Shown here: positions 42,143-50,646 of the stretch, in pieces
Layout: every line of letters starts with the position of its first letter
How positions within the stretch are numbered: position 1 is the first letter of the stretch
DNA from: an uncultured Prevotellaceae bacterium
GTDB taxonomy: Bacteria; Bacteroidota; Bacteroidia; Bacteroidales; Bacteroidaceae
Assembly: GCA_902786565.1 (NCBI GenBank)
Contig: CADACW010000017.1
Coordinates: 1-64,000, forward strand
Length of the DNA stretch: 64,000 bases
Reading direction: 5' to 3'
The notes under the pieces: model-generated
Told to the model about the DNA's origin: nothing
Databases searched by the model: none
The model's input: only the letters and a program-made list of their open reading frames with translations
Translations under genes and position numbers: made by a program

Positions 42143-44464
42143 ATGAAAAAGACAGAAACTATTCAAAGAAAGAGCCTCTTCACAAGACTGGCTCTTGTGG
42201 CTGCCCTCATAGTGGGGAGCAGCAGCGTGGCTGTGGCCGATGAACTGACGGTAGACAAAGCATCAGGTGGCGGCAACAACACTTATACCAATAACATTTT
42301 CATCAACAGTTCATTGCTGAATACTACGCTGATACAGGGTGAGTTTATTATCCCAAGTTCCAAACTCGCAGATATGAAGGACAAGCAAATCACGAAAATG
42401 GCTTTCCAACTCCATTCTGCTACAACTTCTTGGGGCGAGGCTGAATTTAAAGTATTCCTAAAGGAAGTAACTGAAACGAGCTATGGCAATCCACCTTCAC
42501 TCATAGGCGATACTGATGCCAGCGTGGTGTACCAAGGTTCACTTGACCCAACCAAAACCTCTATAGACATCAATTTCACTACTCCGTTTGACTATAGCGG
42601 CAGCAATCTTTTGATTGGCGTGTATTGCACCAAGACAGGAACGAACAGCAACATTCAGTTCAAGCTTTATAGAGACGATTATTCAACATATTATTCTGCT
42701 TATACGACGGATTCCAATGGCACAGTGGGACGTAGCTACTGGTGTCCTATCACCACTTTTACCTACCAGAATGCAGTAGTAGAAACACCGCGTCTTTCGG
42801 TTAGCTCCAACAGCATCGCTTTCGGTTCCTGCCGCGCCATCGCCACTGAGACCGTGATGGTGACGAATACGGGCGTTAGCTCAATGGATGTGACCATCGG
42901 TAACGACAACACCACGGACTTTACCGTGTCTGCCACTTCGCTGACGGGCATCGGCGCAGGCGAGTCGAAGACCTTCGACGTGACCTTCAACTACGACGCT
43001 ACGAACCTGGGCGACAAGACGGCCAACATCACCGTGACGCCGAGCTACGCCGCTGCCGACGCCAAGGTCATCGCCGTGACGGCCACCGCCGCCAATGCTG
43101 CCGTCTGGGAGGACTTCGACAGTGGCATCCCCTCAACATGGTACAACGAGAACGACTCTTGGCTGAACTATGTATCGGGACTTAGCGGTTATGCAAGTCC
43201 TGGCTATAAATCAAGCGACATACTGCGCACCCCGCGCCTCTATGCTGAAGAGGGCCAGGCTCTGGGCTTCGACGTGAAGATTGCGGGCAAATACAGTTCA
43301 AACGTAGTGACTTCAAAGTACTCCACCGACCGCGTGAACTGGAGCAGCCCAGTAACCTACAGCACCGACGGCACGTACACGATTGTTGCTCCCGCCACAG
43401 GCTATTACTGGGTGGAGTTCACTGCCAGCCAGGCCGGTATCGACAATATGACGGGCTGGACCATTGCCGAAACTATCCACGACACGAAGTTAGGCACTGC
43501 CACCATCCCCGCAACAGGCACGGCACACGGCGACTACACAGCCTCCGTGGTGGTGAAGGAGCTGGGCGGCTCGACTGAGACTGTCAACGCTGAACTCTAC
43601 TTCGGCACCGAGAAGGTGGCCGAACAGACTGGCATCGCCTTAGGCGGCAACCGCGACGTGACCGTCACGCTCACCTATCTGCCCACCGAGACCTTTAGCG
43701 GCGACGTGTATATCAAGGTCTTTGGCGCTAACATCGGCACCTTAGAGACCGACAAGGTGGCTGTGGAAATCTCGGAGACCCCATACGTGTTCGACGAGAA
43801 CAGCGACGTGAACCCCGTCATCAGCAGCAATAGCGTGGTCAAGGTGAAGTACACCGCCCAGAAGGGTTGGAACACCATCGTCATGCCCTTCTCACTCAGC
43901 AGCTCTCCTGCCTATATGAACACCATCTTCGGCGAGGGCTGGACAGCCTACACCATCGACAGTTTCGATGAGGGCAAAGTGACGTTCACGAGCACTGACT
44001 ACATGGCCACCACTACGCCGTTCCTGGTCTATGCCCCCAATGCCGAGAGCCATCCCGACGGTGTCTACCTGCAGAGTGTGTCGGCCGGCAGCTACAACTG
44101 GGGACACGGCAACATCACTCAGACCAAGGGCGACATCACCTTCAAGGGCACCTTCGCCCCCATCGCCGCCCCGGGCATGGAGGGTAAGTATGGCGTGACC
44201 AACAAGGGAACCGTGGCCAAGGGTGGCAGCGGTGCCAGCATCAAGGCTTACCGCGCCTACTTGGAACTGTCTCCGTCATCCACTGCCCGCAGCCTCACGC
44301 TGGTTATCGACAACGAGAGCGGCACGACCACAGCCATCGGCGAACTGGTGAAGACCCTGGAGGGCGACAACGGCCAGCAGGTGTACAACCTCAGCGGACA
44401 GCGCGTGGAGAAGGCTAAGAAGGGCCTCTACATCGTTGGCGGCAAGAAGGTCATCGTGAAATAA
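42143..44464 (+). CDS. Large exported protein (module 2)
   Basis: The 773-residue exported protein has a signal peptide (LALVAALIVGSSSVAVADE). Its first domain (YTNNIFINSSLLNTTLIQGE ... KQITKMAFQLHSATTSWGEA ... NLLIGVYC) is the counterpart of the last sandwich in module 1. Then come an immunoglobulin-like domain (LSVSSNSIAFGSCRAIATE ... NYDATNLGDKTANITVTPSY), a cleaved-adhesin-like domain (WEDFDSGIPSTWYNENDSW), another sandwich, and a region AQKGWNTIVMPFSLSSSPAY. The C-terminal tail is VYNLSGQRVEKAKKGLYIVG plus GKKVIVK. It is followed 44 bases later by the second micropeptide gene. It is probably surface-exposed; an adhesin or binding role is inferred only from the domains. Confidence 0.68.
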   Translation: MKKTETIQRKSLFTRLALVAALIVGSSSVAVADELTVDKASGGGNNTYTNNIFINSSLLNTTLIQGEFIIPSSKLADMKDKQITKMAFQLHSATTSWGEAEFKVFLKEVTETSYGNPPSLIGDTDASVVYQGSLDPTKTSIDINFTTPFDYSGSNLLIGVYCTKTGTNSNIQFKLYRDDYSTYYSAYTTDSNGTVGRSYWCPITTFTYQNAVVETPRLSVSSNSIAFGSCRAIATETVMVTNTGVSSMDVTIGNDNTTDFTVSATSLTGIGAGESKTFDVTFNYDATNLGDKTANITVTPSYAAADAKVIAVTATAANAAVWEDFDSGIPSTWYNENDSWLNYVSGLSGYASPGYKSSDILRTPRLYAEEGQALGFDVKIAGKYSSNVVTSKYSTDRVNWSSPVTYSTDGTYTIVAPATGYYWVEFTASQAGIDNMTGWTIAETIHDTKLGTATIPATGTAHGDYTASVVVKELGGSTETVNAELYFGTEKVAEQTGIALGGNRDVTVTLTYLPTETFSGDVYIKVFGANIGTLETDKVAVEISETPYVFDENSDVNPVISSNSVVKVKYTAQKGWNTIVMPFSLSSSPAYMNTIFGEGWTAYTIDSFDEGKVTFTSTDYMATTTPFLVYAPNAESHPDGVYLQSVSAGSYNWGHGNITQTKGDITFKGTFAPIAAPGMEGKYGVTNKGTVAKGGSGASIKAYRAYLELSPSSTARSLTLVIDNESGTTTAIGELVKTLEGDNGQQVYNLSGQRVEKAKKGLYIVGGKKVIVK

Positions 44465-44508
44465 TGAACACACATTATCAATCAAAAAATCAGAAAGGAA
44501 CAACAACA

Positions 44509-44697
44509 ATGAAAAAGACATATCTGCAGCCCACACTCCAGGTGCTCCGGCTGAACACGCACCAGTTCATTGCAGCCTCCCCCATCAAACAAGAAGGCAA
44601 TAATGCAGTGGTAGACCTCGACAATGAAGAATACAACGGAAGCTTCAACTCACGCCGCAACAGCAACGTCTGGGACGAGGAGGACGAGGAAGAGTAG
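44509..44697 (+). CDS. Micropeptide of module 2 (SFxSRR...WDxED family)
   Basis: This 62-residue peptide begins MKKTYLQPTLQVLRLNTHQF and ends SFNSRRNSNVWDEEDEEE. I use the ATG at 44509 because it aligns with the first micropeptide (MKKxYxxP) and is preceded by the same AAAGGAACAACAACA leader; the longer frame from 44464 only adds the tail of the previous gene's context. It has 11 more residues than its relative, in the middle (QEGNNAVVDLDNEEYNG). A strong terminator follows 27 bases after the stop, so it is the last gene of the run. The function is unknown. Confidence 0.72.
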   Translation: MKKTYLQPTLQVLRLNTHQFIAASPIKQEGNNAVVDLDNEEYNGSFNSRRNSNVWDEEDEEE

Positions 44698-44723
44698 AGA
44701 GAGTATTCATAACACACAAGCAA

Positions 44724-44788
44724 CGCGGATTCACACAGACTGCTGCTGACCAAAGTGCAGCGGTATCTGTGTGAATCCGCGCTTTTTT
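44724..44788 (+). terminator. Terminator of the exported-protein run
   Basis: A perfect 16 bp stem, CGCGGATTCACACAGA (44724-44739) with TCTGTGTGAATCCGCG (44766-44781), further stabilised by an inner CTGC/GCAG pairing, is followed by CTTTTTTG. It closes the run of plus-strand genes that starts at 26033. Confidence 0.92.
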
Positions 44789-44863
44789 GCAAACAGGCGT
44801 GAGCCCGCAGCAAAACATTAGGGGGCCCGCAGGAAAAACCTGCTCCGCCCCGGACTAAAACTA

Positions 44864-44937
44864 AAATTACGACGTAATTTATGTAAATTTCGTCGTAATT
44901 TATATAAATTACGTCGTAATTCAAATAAATTACGTCG
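44864..44937. repeat. Tandem mini-hairpin array C (period 21)
   Basis: Units of 17 bases, AAATTACGACGTAATTT, AAATTTCGTCGTAATTT, AAATTACGTCGTAATTC and a truncated AAATTACGTCG, are separated by four-base A/T spacers (ATGT, ATAT, AAAT). Each full unit is a seven-base inverted repeat around a GAC or GTC centre. The array lies between two terminators, in a region with no genes. Confidence 0.88.
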
Positions 44938-44953
44938 TGCCGTTAAGTTTAGG

Positions 44954-44996
44954 TGGCGGGTGCCCAGGTTTTTGCTACGGGCACCCGCCAGTTTTT
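44954..44996. terminator. Bidirectional hairpin at the cysK 3' end
   Basis: TGGCGGGTGCCC (44954-44965) pairs perfectly with GGGCACCCGCCA (44979-44990) and is followed on the plus strand by GTTTTT. It sits directly after the cysK stop codon (44995-44997 on the minus strand), where the minus-strand T tract is weak. Confidence 0.75.
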
Positions 44997-45942
44997 ACAG
45001 GGGGTAATCCTCAAATGCGTAGAGCACGGTGGAGAGATAGCGCTCGCCGGTGTCTGGCAGCAGCACCACTATCTTCTTGCCCTTGTTCTCCGGCCGCTGG
45101 GCCACCTGTATGGCGGCATAGAGGGCAGCTCCGGCCGATATGCCCACCAGCAGGCCTTCCTGCTGGGCAATCTCGCGGCCCGTGCGGATGGCATCGTCGT
45201 TGTCTACGTCGAACACCTCGTCGATGACGGCAGCGTCGTAGGTCTTGGGTATGAATCCTGCCCCTATGCCCTGAATCTTGTGTGGTCCGCTCTGTCCGCC
45301 GTTCAGCACGGGCGACGACTTCGGCTCCACGGCAATCACCTTCACGTTGGGGTTCTGCTCCTTGAGGTACTTGCCTGTGCCGCTGATGGTGCCGCCGGTG
45401 CCCACTCCGCCTATGAAGATGTCTACCTGTCCGTCGGTGTCGCGCCATATCTCCGGCCCTGTGGTGGCGTAGTGCTTGGCGGGGTTGGCCGGATTCTCAA
45501 ACTGCTGCAGGATGACGGCTCCGGGAATGCTGTCGCGCAGCTCCTCGGCGGCGCGGATGGCCCCCGGCATGCCGTCTTTTCCAGAGGTGAGGCGCACCTC
45601 GGCACCGTAGGCCTTCACCAGGTTGCGACGCTCAATGCTCATGGTCTCAGGCATAGTGAGGATGAGATGGTAGCCCTTGACGGCGCTGACCAGTGCCAGT
45701 CCTACGCCCGTGTTGCCGCTGGTGGGCTCGATGATGGTGGCTCCGGGCTTCAGTATGCCTTTCTGCTCGGCATCCTCGATCATGGCCAGTGCGATGCGGT
45801 CTTTCACCGATCCGCCGGGATTGAAAAACTCTACTTTGGCAATGACGGGTGTCTCCAGCCCCTTTGCCGTTGAATACTTGTTAAGCTCCAGAAGTGGGGT
45901 GTTGCCGACGAGCTCAGTCAGCTGTTTTGCAATCTTAGTCAT
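44995..45942 (-). CDS. cysK: Cysteine synthase A (O-acetylserine sulfhydrylase)
   Basis: This cytoplasmic PLP enzyme makes cysteine from O-acetylserine and sulfide. The 315-residue protein has the PLP lysine Lys47 in [17 protein letters not shown], the substrate loop [14 protein letters not shown], the phosphate loop [16 protein letters not shown] and the C-terminal [14 protein letters not shown] typical of CysK. I chose the start at 45942 ([16 protein letters not shown]), as an upstream in-frame ATG would add 29 unrelated residues and cover the promoter box. It is monocistronic. Confidence 0.96.
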   Translation of the reverse strand: MTKIAKQLTELVGNTPLLELNKYSTAKGLETPVIAKVEFFNPGGSVKDRIALAMIEDAEQKGILKPGATIIEPTSGNTGVGLALVSAVKGYHLILTMPETMSIERRNLVKAYGAEVRLTSGKDGMPGAIRAAEELRDSIPGAVILQQFENPANPAKHYATTGPEIWRDTDGQVDIFIGGVGTGGTISGTGKYLKEQNPNVKVIAVEPKSSPVLNGGQSGPHKIQGIGAGFIPKTYDAAVIDEVFDVDNDDAIRTGREIAQQEGLLVGISAGAALYAAIQVAQRPENKGKKIVVLLPDTGERYLSTVLYAFEDYPL

Positions 45943-45975
45943 AATTGTTATTGTTAATACGTTTAATTGACGGTG

Positions 45976-45983
45976 CAAAGATA
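45976..45983 (-). promoter_or_regulatory. -7 box of cysK
   Basis: The minus strand reads TATCTTTG, a full match, 34 bases before the start codon. A partial -33 (ATTG on the minus strand, 46004-46007) lies 20 bases away. Confidence 0.58.
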
Positions 45984-46195
45984 CAGCGTTTTCCGCACTC
46001 CCGCAATACCTTTTACAGGTTATTTGCATACCACGTTCTTGGTATTTTGTGCCACTCTTTCCATACCCTTACGGGAAGTTTTCCATAGGGCGCGGAGCAG
46101 ACATTCTCATAATTCGTTTATTTGTAGCAGTTTATCCTTTTCTCTCATCTTCATCTTTTCCATAGTCAATTGATACGTATTTGAAAACAATGTCG

Positions 46196-46203
46196 TAACT
46201 TTG
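46196..46203 (+). promoter_or_regulatory. -7 box before the TPR regulator
   Basis: TAACTTTG matches TAnnTTTG and lies 22 bases before the GTG start at 46226. The nearest TTTG upstream is only 12 bases away, so the -33 is uncertain. Confidence 0.5.
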
Positions 46204-46225
46204 CATCCGAAAAAACAATCAAAAA

Positions 46226-47617
46226 GTGGCGAAGGTGTTTACAAGGCTTTTATACATAATTATTATAAGCGTGCTGACGGTTGCTTGCCGCCAGCAACAA
46301 CAGCCGCAGACGGCAGCACGCTGTCTGGAGGAGGCCGAGGCCGCTCTGGCCGTTGACAGCATCCGCCAGGGCGAGACCTTGCTGCGCAAGGCCACACAAC
46401 TGGCGGAAGCGTCGGACGATTGGCACACCAATTATATCGCTCACCAGCGACTGGCCGAGGCATTGTCGCAGAGCAACCCCGAGGAGGCATTGCGGCTGAT
46501 GAGGAAGGCCCTGGCCGTCTATGAGCAGCACCCCGACAATGAGCGAAACTACGTCATCCTGCTCGACTATGCCGGCACCTACGCCGCCCAAGTGGCTTTC
46601 ACCACAGAAGGCTCCTACGACGAAGCGCTCACCCTCACCCGCCGCGCATACCAGATAGCAGAGAGCAGGCAGATGACCGACCTGAAGTGCCAGACGCTCA
46701 CCAGCCTGGCCAACATCGCCTGGGCCAAGGAAGACTATCGCCAGGCGCTGGACTACGGCCATCGGGCGGAAGCGGCAGCCACGGCCGACTTGCGGCCCGG
46801 CGCCCTGCAGGTGCTGGCCCGCAGCTACCTCAGTCTCAACATGCTCGATTCGGCTGAAACGGTCTATCGGCAGATTGACCCGGGCGATGACGTCCATCTG
46901 GCCTATATAGTGCAGAGCAGCCTGGCCAAGATTGCGCTCCGACGGTTAGGCGCCACAGAGGTGGAGGACAGCGTGGACGAAGCCTTCGGGCAGATAGAGG
47001 GCTTCTACTACAAGGCTCTCGAACAGAAAGACGAGTACTACCAGGAGACGCTGCGCCAGGAAACGGAGAACCAGCAACTGGCCTACCGTTCAAAGATGTA
47101 CAGGCGCACGCTTCTCGTCACCGTAGCGGCCTCGCTCGTCGTCATCATAGCCATTGTGCTGGCGGCGCGCTACAGGATGAGGGCGCAACGGCAGGAGAAA
47201 CGCCAGCTGCAGCAAGAGGCGGAGCACCAGAAGACCCTGCTGCACCAGGCCAACGAAGTGGTGACATTCCTGCAAGGCTTCATCCTTGAGCGCACGGAAG
47301 TGCTGAAGAAGCTCAACCAAAGCGGCGACTCGCTCATCTACCTCAGTCCGCACGAATGGAGCGAGATAGAGCGCACGCTCAACGCCATAGACGGCAACCG
47401 CTTCGCCAACCTCCGTGAGCAATACCCCAAAATGCAGGAGGACGACATACGCCTGTGCATCCTCACCCGTCTGGGTCTCAGCAACCGCACCATCGGCAAC
47501 ATCTACTGCATCACCGTCTCAGCCGTACAGCACCGCAAGCTCAAGCTGAAGAAAGAGGTGTTCGGAGAAACCAATCCCGACGTGACACTGGAGCAGATTC
47601 TGAAGATTGAACATTGA
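46226..47617 (+). CDS. TPR membrane protein with C-terminal LuxR-like helix-turn-helix
   Basis: The 463-residue protein begins with GTG and a lipoprotein-type signal (LLYIIIISVLTVACRQQQQ). TPR-like helical repeats cover residues about 25-260 (AARCLEEAEAALAVDSIRQG, GSYDEALTLTRRAYQIAES). A transmembrane helix (LLVTVAASLVVIIAIVLAA) and a coiled coil (RAQRQEKRQLQQEAEHQKTL) follow. The C-terminus resembles a LuxR-type DNA-binding domain, with DIRLCILTRLGLSNRTIGNI and VSAVQHRKLKLKKEVFGE. Overall it has the same plan as the AraC-type membrane regulator at 24050. The last residues (ILKIEH) are encoded by the ATTGAAGATTGAAC repeat. It may control the exported proteins downstream. Confidence 0.74.
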   Translation: MAKVFTRLLYIIIISVLTVACRQQQQPQTAARCLEEAEAALAVDSIRQGETLLRKATQLAEASDDWHTNYIAHQRLAEALSQSNPEEALRLMRKALAVYEQHPDNERNYVILLDYAGTYAAQVAFTTEGSYDEALTLTRRAYQIAESRQMTDLKCQTLTSLANIAWAKEDYRQALDYGHRAEAAATADLRPGALQVLARSYLSLNMLDSAETVYRQIDPGDDVHLAYIVQSSLAKIALRRLGATEVEDSVDEAFGQIEGFYYKALEQKDEYYQETLRQETENQQLAYRSKMYRRTLLVTVAASLVVIIAIVLAARYRMRAQRQEKRQLQQEAEHQKTLLHQANEVVTFLQGFILERTEVLKKLNQSGDSLIYLSPHEWSEIERTLNAIDGNRFANLREQYPKMQEDDIRLCILTRLGLSNRTIGNIYCITVSAVQHRKLKLKKEVFGETNPDVTLEQILKIEH

Positions 47618-47645
47618 AGATTGAACATTGAAGATTGAAGATTAA
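47600..47645 (+). repeat. ATTGAAGATTGAAC simple repeat overlapping a stop codon
   Basis: A degenerate tandem of TGAAGATTGAACATTGAAGA supplies the last codons and stop of the gene ending at 47617 and continues to 47645, just before the next start codon at 47663. Confidence 0.75.
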
Positions 47646-47662
47646 CTAAAAACAAATTTATT

Positions 47663-50146
47663 ATGAGACGTACATTATTATTTATTGCGTGTGTACTGGC
47701 ATCTGTTACGATGTTAGCACAAGAAGGATTGCCTGTTGAGGATTTACAGAACAGCGGCTGCCTGGCAAGAACGCGAGGGGAAGAGTATGTTGAACCGACT
47801 CCAACGATTGTCCTGACAAAGGAGGGAAGTATCTTGTCGGTGCAAATACTTAACTATGAAAGCCAGTGCGCTACAGCGGGATTTAATGTTAAGAACAGCA
47901 TAAGTGAAGGCAGTAACGGTATACCATCGTTGACAATCAACGTGTTTCCTTACGATAATGGCCTGGATGCTGATTGCATTTGTCCGTTCAACGTATCGTT
48001 CACAATACGCGACTTAGAAACCAACACTTTCTACCTGAATTGCTGGTGGTATGAAGGGCTGGTCACACTGGAGGAAGGAAAGCCGTTGGTGTTGGAGGAT
48101 ATTACATTATATGCCACTATCGACGGCGTGAACTACACACTGAAGAAAACCCTTGGAACAGCTACGCTGACAAAAGTAATCAAGCAGAAGACCGTGATGC
48201 GCATACCTGCGGAACTGGAATATGAGGGGCAGACCTATGCAGTGAAAACCATTACCTACAATTCTTTTCGTGACTGTACAACAATAAAAACCCTGGACAT
48301 TCCCGAAAGTGTCAGTACCATATATCGCTATTCATTCTATGGCTGCAAATTGGACTCTTTGATTATCAGGGGAGTCCTGGAGTCTCGCTACATAAACAGC
48401 GACTTACTCTATGGCTTGGGCACAGATACGAAACTCTATGTTCTGCCGTCGGAGGTGGAGAAGTACAAGGCCATCTATAACGGCCCGGTCTGTCCGTTGA
48501 CAGAGGCACAGGATAATTCCGACTATATTCCCTTTGTAAAGGAAGGTAAGAAGTGGAATGTATTTCGCTCAGATTTCGACACAGGCTGCCATCTTGAAAA
48601 GTACATGCTGTTGAATGAAGGAATTGTAAAAGACGGAAAGACTTATATGAAGATGTATCGGGGTGAGGATGGTATGGATGTTATCTATGATACTGGCCTT
48701 TTCCGTGAGGAAAACCGTAAGGTATATCGCTTCGACCCTGATAGGCAAGAGGAACTTCTGATGTTCGACTATGCTTTGAAGGCAGGCGACACATACGAGA
48801 CCTTTTCATTTGATGAGCCGAGAATGGTAACCTATAAAGTGTTGTCCGTAAGCGATTATCAAGAAGGGCCTGAGGTGATCCGCTACGACTATAATCAAGA
48901 AGGCAGTTTGATAACACATCGTCGCTATCTGAAGAAATGGACAGTATGTCGTACTGATAACGAACATCTTCAAAAGACATGGATAGAAGGTGTGGGCTCT
49001 CTTAAAGGACCTTTAGGAAACCTCTACGATGTTGTACTTCCCAATATGTGTTGGGATTATCTGGGATACGTGGAGTGTAACGATGATTATTTCACTTACC
49101 TGCCATTCTCATTCTATGACACGCTGAATAATCAGATTTATGGTTGCGACCTGCCTAAGGGTGCAGCAGACCATTCGTGGGTCTTCCAACATCAACTTAC
49201 CTACGAATTGGAAGGCGACCGCCTTCATATCTACGGAAAAGCGTATACAAATTGCGGGCCAAACAGCTATGCCTTCTTCTTAGAAAAACCGACAGATGAC
49301 CCTTCAGTCCACAAGATTGAATTTGAAATACAAGAAGTGGAGCCATTAGCGAATTGTATGTCTCTCCATGAAACCGACTTCTATGTCCCAGGCTTCGACC
49401 CAAACATGACCTACATCGTTGTCGATAATCAAGGCGAGGAACATCCTGTCATCAACAAGACACAACAGATGGTTTACCGTGCAATGGTCGAAGAGGGCAA
49501 GGTATGGAAGGTGGGAACCATTTCTGGGAATCCTGTGCAGATGGTTGACTACTACTATTTCGATGGCGACACGATTATTGGCGGAAAGGCCTGCAAGCAG
49601 ATGATGTGCCAGCGGTTTGTCAGTCCAGAATACTCAAATGAATACGGGATGCCAACGAATTCCCTGACCAAAGTGGGGGTATGGTACGAAGAGGATAAGA
49701 AGGTGTATTGTTACGACGAGCGCAAACAGGCGATGGCGCTCAAGTATGACTTCTCACTCGAGGCCAATGACACCTTGCAGTTTTTGACGGATTGGTCTTC
49801 ACCTTTCATAATAGGACCGAAGCAGACAGGAGGGTTAGAAGGCTTTAAAGGAGTTTATAGAGATATTATGATGTGTGGAGATGAAGGCCAAAGATTCCCA
49901 AGCACTATCTGGTTAGAAGGTGTTGGAGATATTGATGGACCCACCAGAAATCCATGTAATCCGATATTAGGTGATCCTGTACCGGAGTTCCTAATGTCAT
50001 GTGTCGTTGGCGATGAAGTCATCTTCCTCAACGACGGAGTTGTGGATGGGGCTACTCCTACAGAAGCCCGCAAAAGCCGCTTCGACTTCACCCATACCAT
50101 CAAAACCAAGCCAAAAGCACCGAGGAGGCTTCCCGCTGACACTTAA
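47663..50146 (+). CDS. Exported BspA-like LRR protein, tail out of frame (copy 1)
   Basis: The 827-residue protein has a signal peptide (MRRTLLFIACVLASVTMLAQ), one or two BspA/TpLRR-type repeats (ITYNSFRDCTTIKTLDIPES, TIYRYSFYGCKLDSLII), and two copies of a roughly 200-residue domain with the pattern FVKEGKKWNVF ... KTYMKMYR and MVEEGKVWKVGTISGNPVQM ... KACKQMMCQRF. It ends abruptly at APRRLPADT followed by TAA. The expected Prevotella-type tail continues in another frame from 50146 to about 50436. So this is either a truncated gene or one needing a frameshift. It has a close relative immediately downstream (50647). Confidence 0.68.
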   Translation: MRRTLLFIACVLASVTMLAQEGLPVEDLQNSGCLARTRGEEYVEPTPTIVLTKEGSILSVQILNYESQCATAGFNVKNSISEGSNGIPSLTINVFPYDNGLDADCICPFNVSFTIRDLETNTFYLNCWWYEGLVTLEEGKPLVLEDITLYATIDGVNYTLKKTLGTATLTKVIKQKTVMRIPAELEYEGQTYAVKTITYNSFRDCTTIKTLDIPESVSTIYRYSFYGCKLDSLIIRGVLESRYINSDLLYGLGTDTKLYVLPSEVEKYKAIYNGPVCPLTEAQDNSDYIPFVKEGKKWNVFRSDFDTGCHLEKYMLLNEGIVKDGKTYMKMYRGEDGMDVIYDTGLFREENRKVYRFDPDRQEELLMFDYALKAGDTYETFSFDEPRMVTYKVLSVSDYQEGPEVIRYDYNQEGSLITHRRYLKKWTVCRTDNEHLQKTWIEGVGSLKGPLGNLYDVVLPNMCWDYLGYVECNDDYFTYLPFSFYDTLNNQIYGCDLPKGAADHSWVFQHQLTYELEGDRLHIYGKAYTNCGPNSYAFFLEKPTDDPSVHKIEFEIQEVEPLANCMSLHETDFYVPGFDPNMTYIVVDNQGEEHPVINKTQQMVYRAMVEEGKVWKVGTISGNPVQMVDYYYFDGDTIIGGKACKQMMCQRFVSPEYSNEYGMPTNSLTKVGVWYEEDKKVYCYDERKQAMALKYDFSLEANDTLQFLTDWSSPFIIGPKQTGGLEGFKGVYRDIMMCGDEGQRFPSTIWLEGVGDIDGPTRNPCNPILGDPVPEFLMSCVVGDEVIFLNDGVVDGATPTEARKSRFDFTHTIKTKPKAPRRLPADT

Positions 50147-50436
50147 GCATTACTGGCGAATCAGGCCAAGTGGTCTACGAGAAGGCCGTCAATGCAGCCA
50201 GCATCGTTGGCCTCAACATCGACATCTCTTCCTATTCAGCAGGCCGATACACCGTTACCGTGGAGAATAGCAGCGAGTCGTTTACTGGCGAATTTGAAAC
50301 ACAATTGACAGGAATCAGCGACACCTTGCATCCAACTGACAAAAAAGATAAGATCTACAACCTGCAGGGCCAGCGCATCAGCACCTCGCAGAAGGGATTG
50401 AGGATTGAAGATGGAAGATTGAAGATTGTAAAGTGA
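50146..50436 (+). pseudogene. Out-of-frame C-terminal tail of copy 1
   Basis: Read from 50146, the frame gives SITGESGQVVYEKAVNAASI ... IYNLQGQRISTSQKGL, the sorting-like tail that belongs to the preceding protein. It then enters an ATTGAAG repeat (50401-50435) that ends the frame with RIEDGRLKIVK. After the repeat the original ending resumes: ATTATAGTGAACGGGCAGAA (from 50436), which encodes IIVNGQK. A repeat insertion of about 35 bases thus replaced the natural end. It could be translated only after frameshift or re-initiation (GTG at 50170). Confidence 0.72.
50401..50435 (+). repeat. ATTGAAG repeat inserted in an exported-protein tail
   Basis: The 35 bases AGGATTGAAGATGGAAGATT plus GAAGATTGTAAAGTG separate KGL from IIVNGQKVIVQK codons. 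Removing them restores an unbroken KGLIIVNGQKV tail as in the relatives. The insertion length is not a multiple of three, which explains the new stop codon. Confidence 0.75.
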
Positions 50437-50646
50437 TTATAGTGAACGGGCAGAAGGTTATTGTGCAAAAGTCTACAAAATGATGTTTGAAACGAATTGC
50501 CGTGATTAACATAATAATCTATAATTGTCTTAATTGCGGTAATTACGGGCGTAATTCGTTTCTAAACAACATCATCGAACCAGTCGGTGGGCAAGATGGT
50601 GGGCATTTAAGTTGCGCATTAAACAAATAACTAAAAAACAATAATT

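Noticed and set aside
44864..44937. CRISPR array or phage attachment site
   Set aside because: The 17-base palindromes are separated by only four bases and there is no integrase or tRNA nearby.
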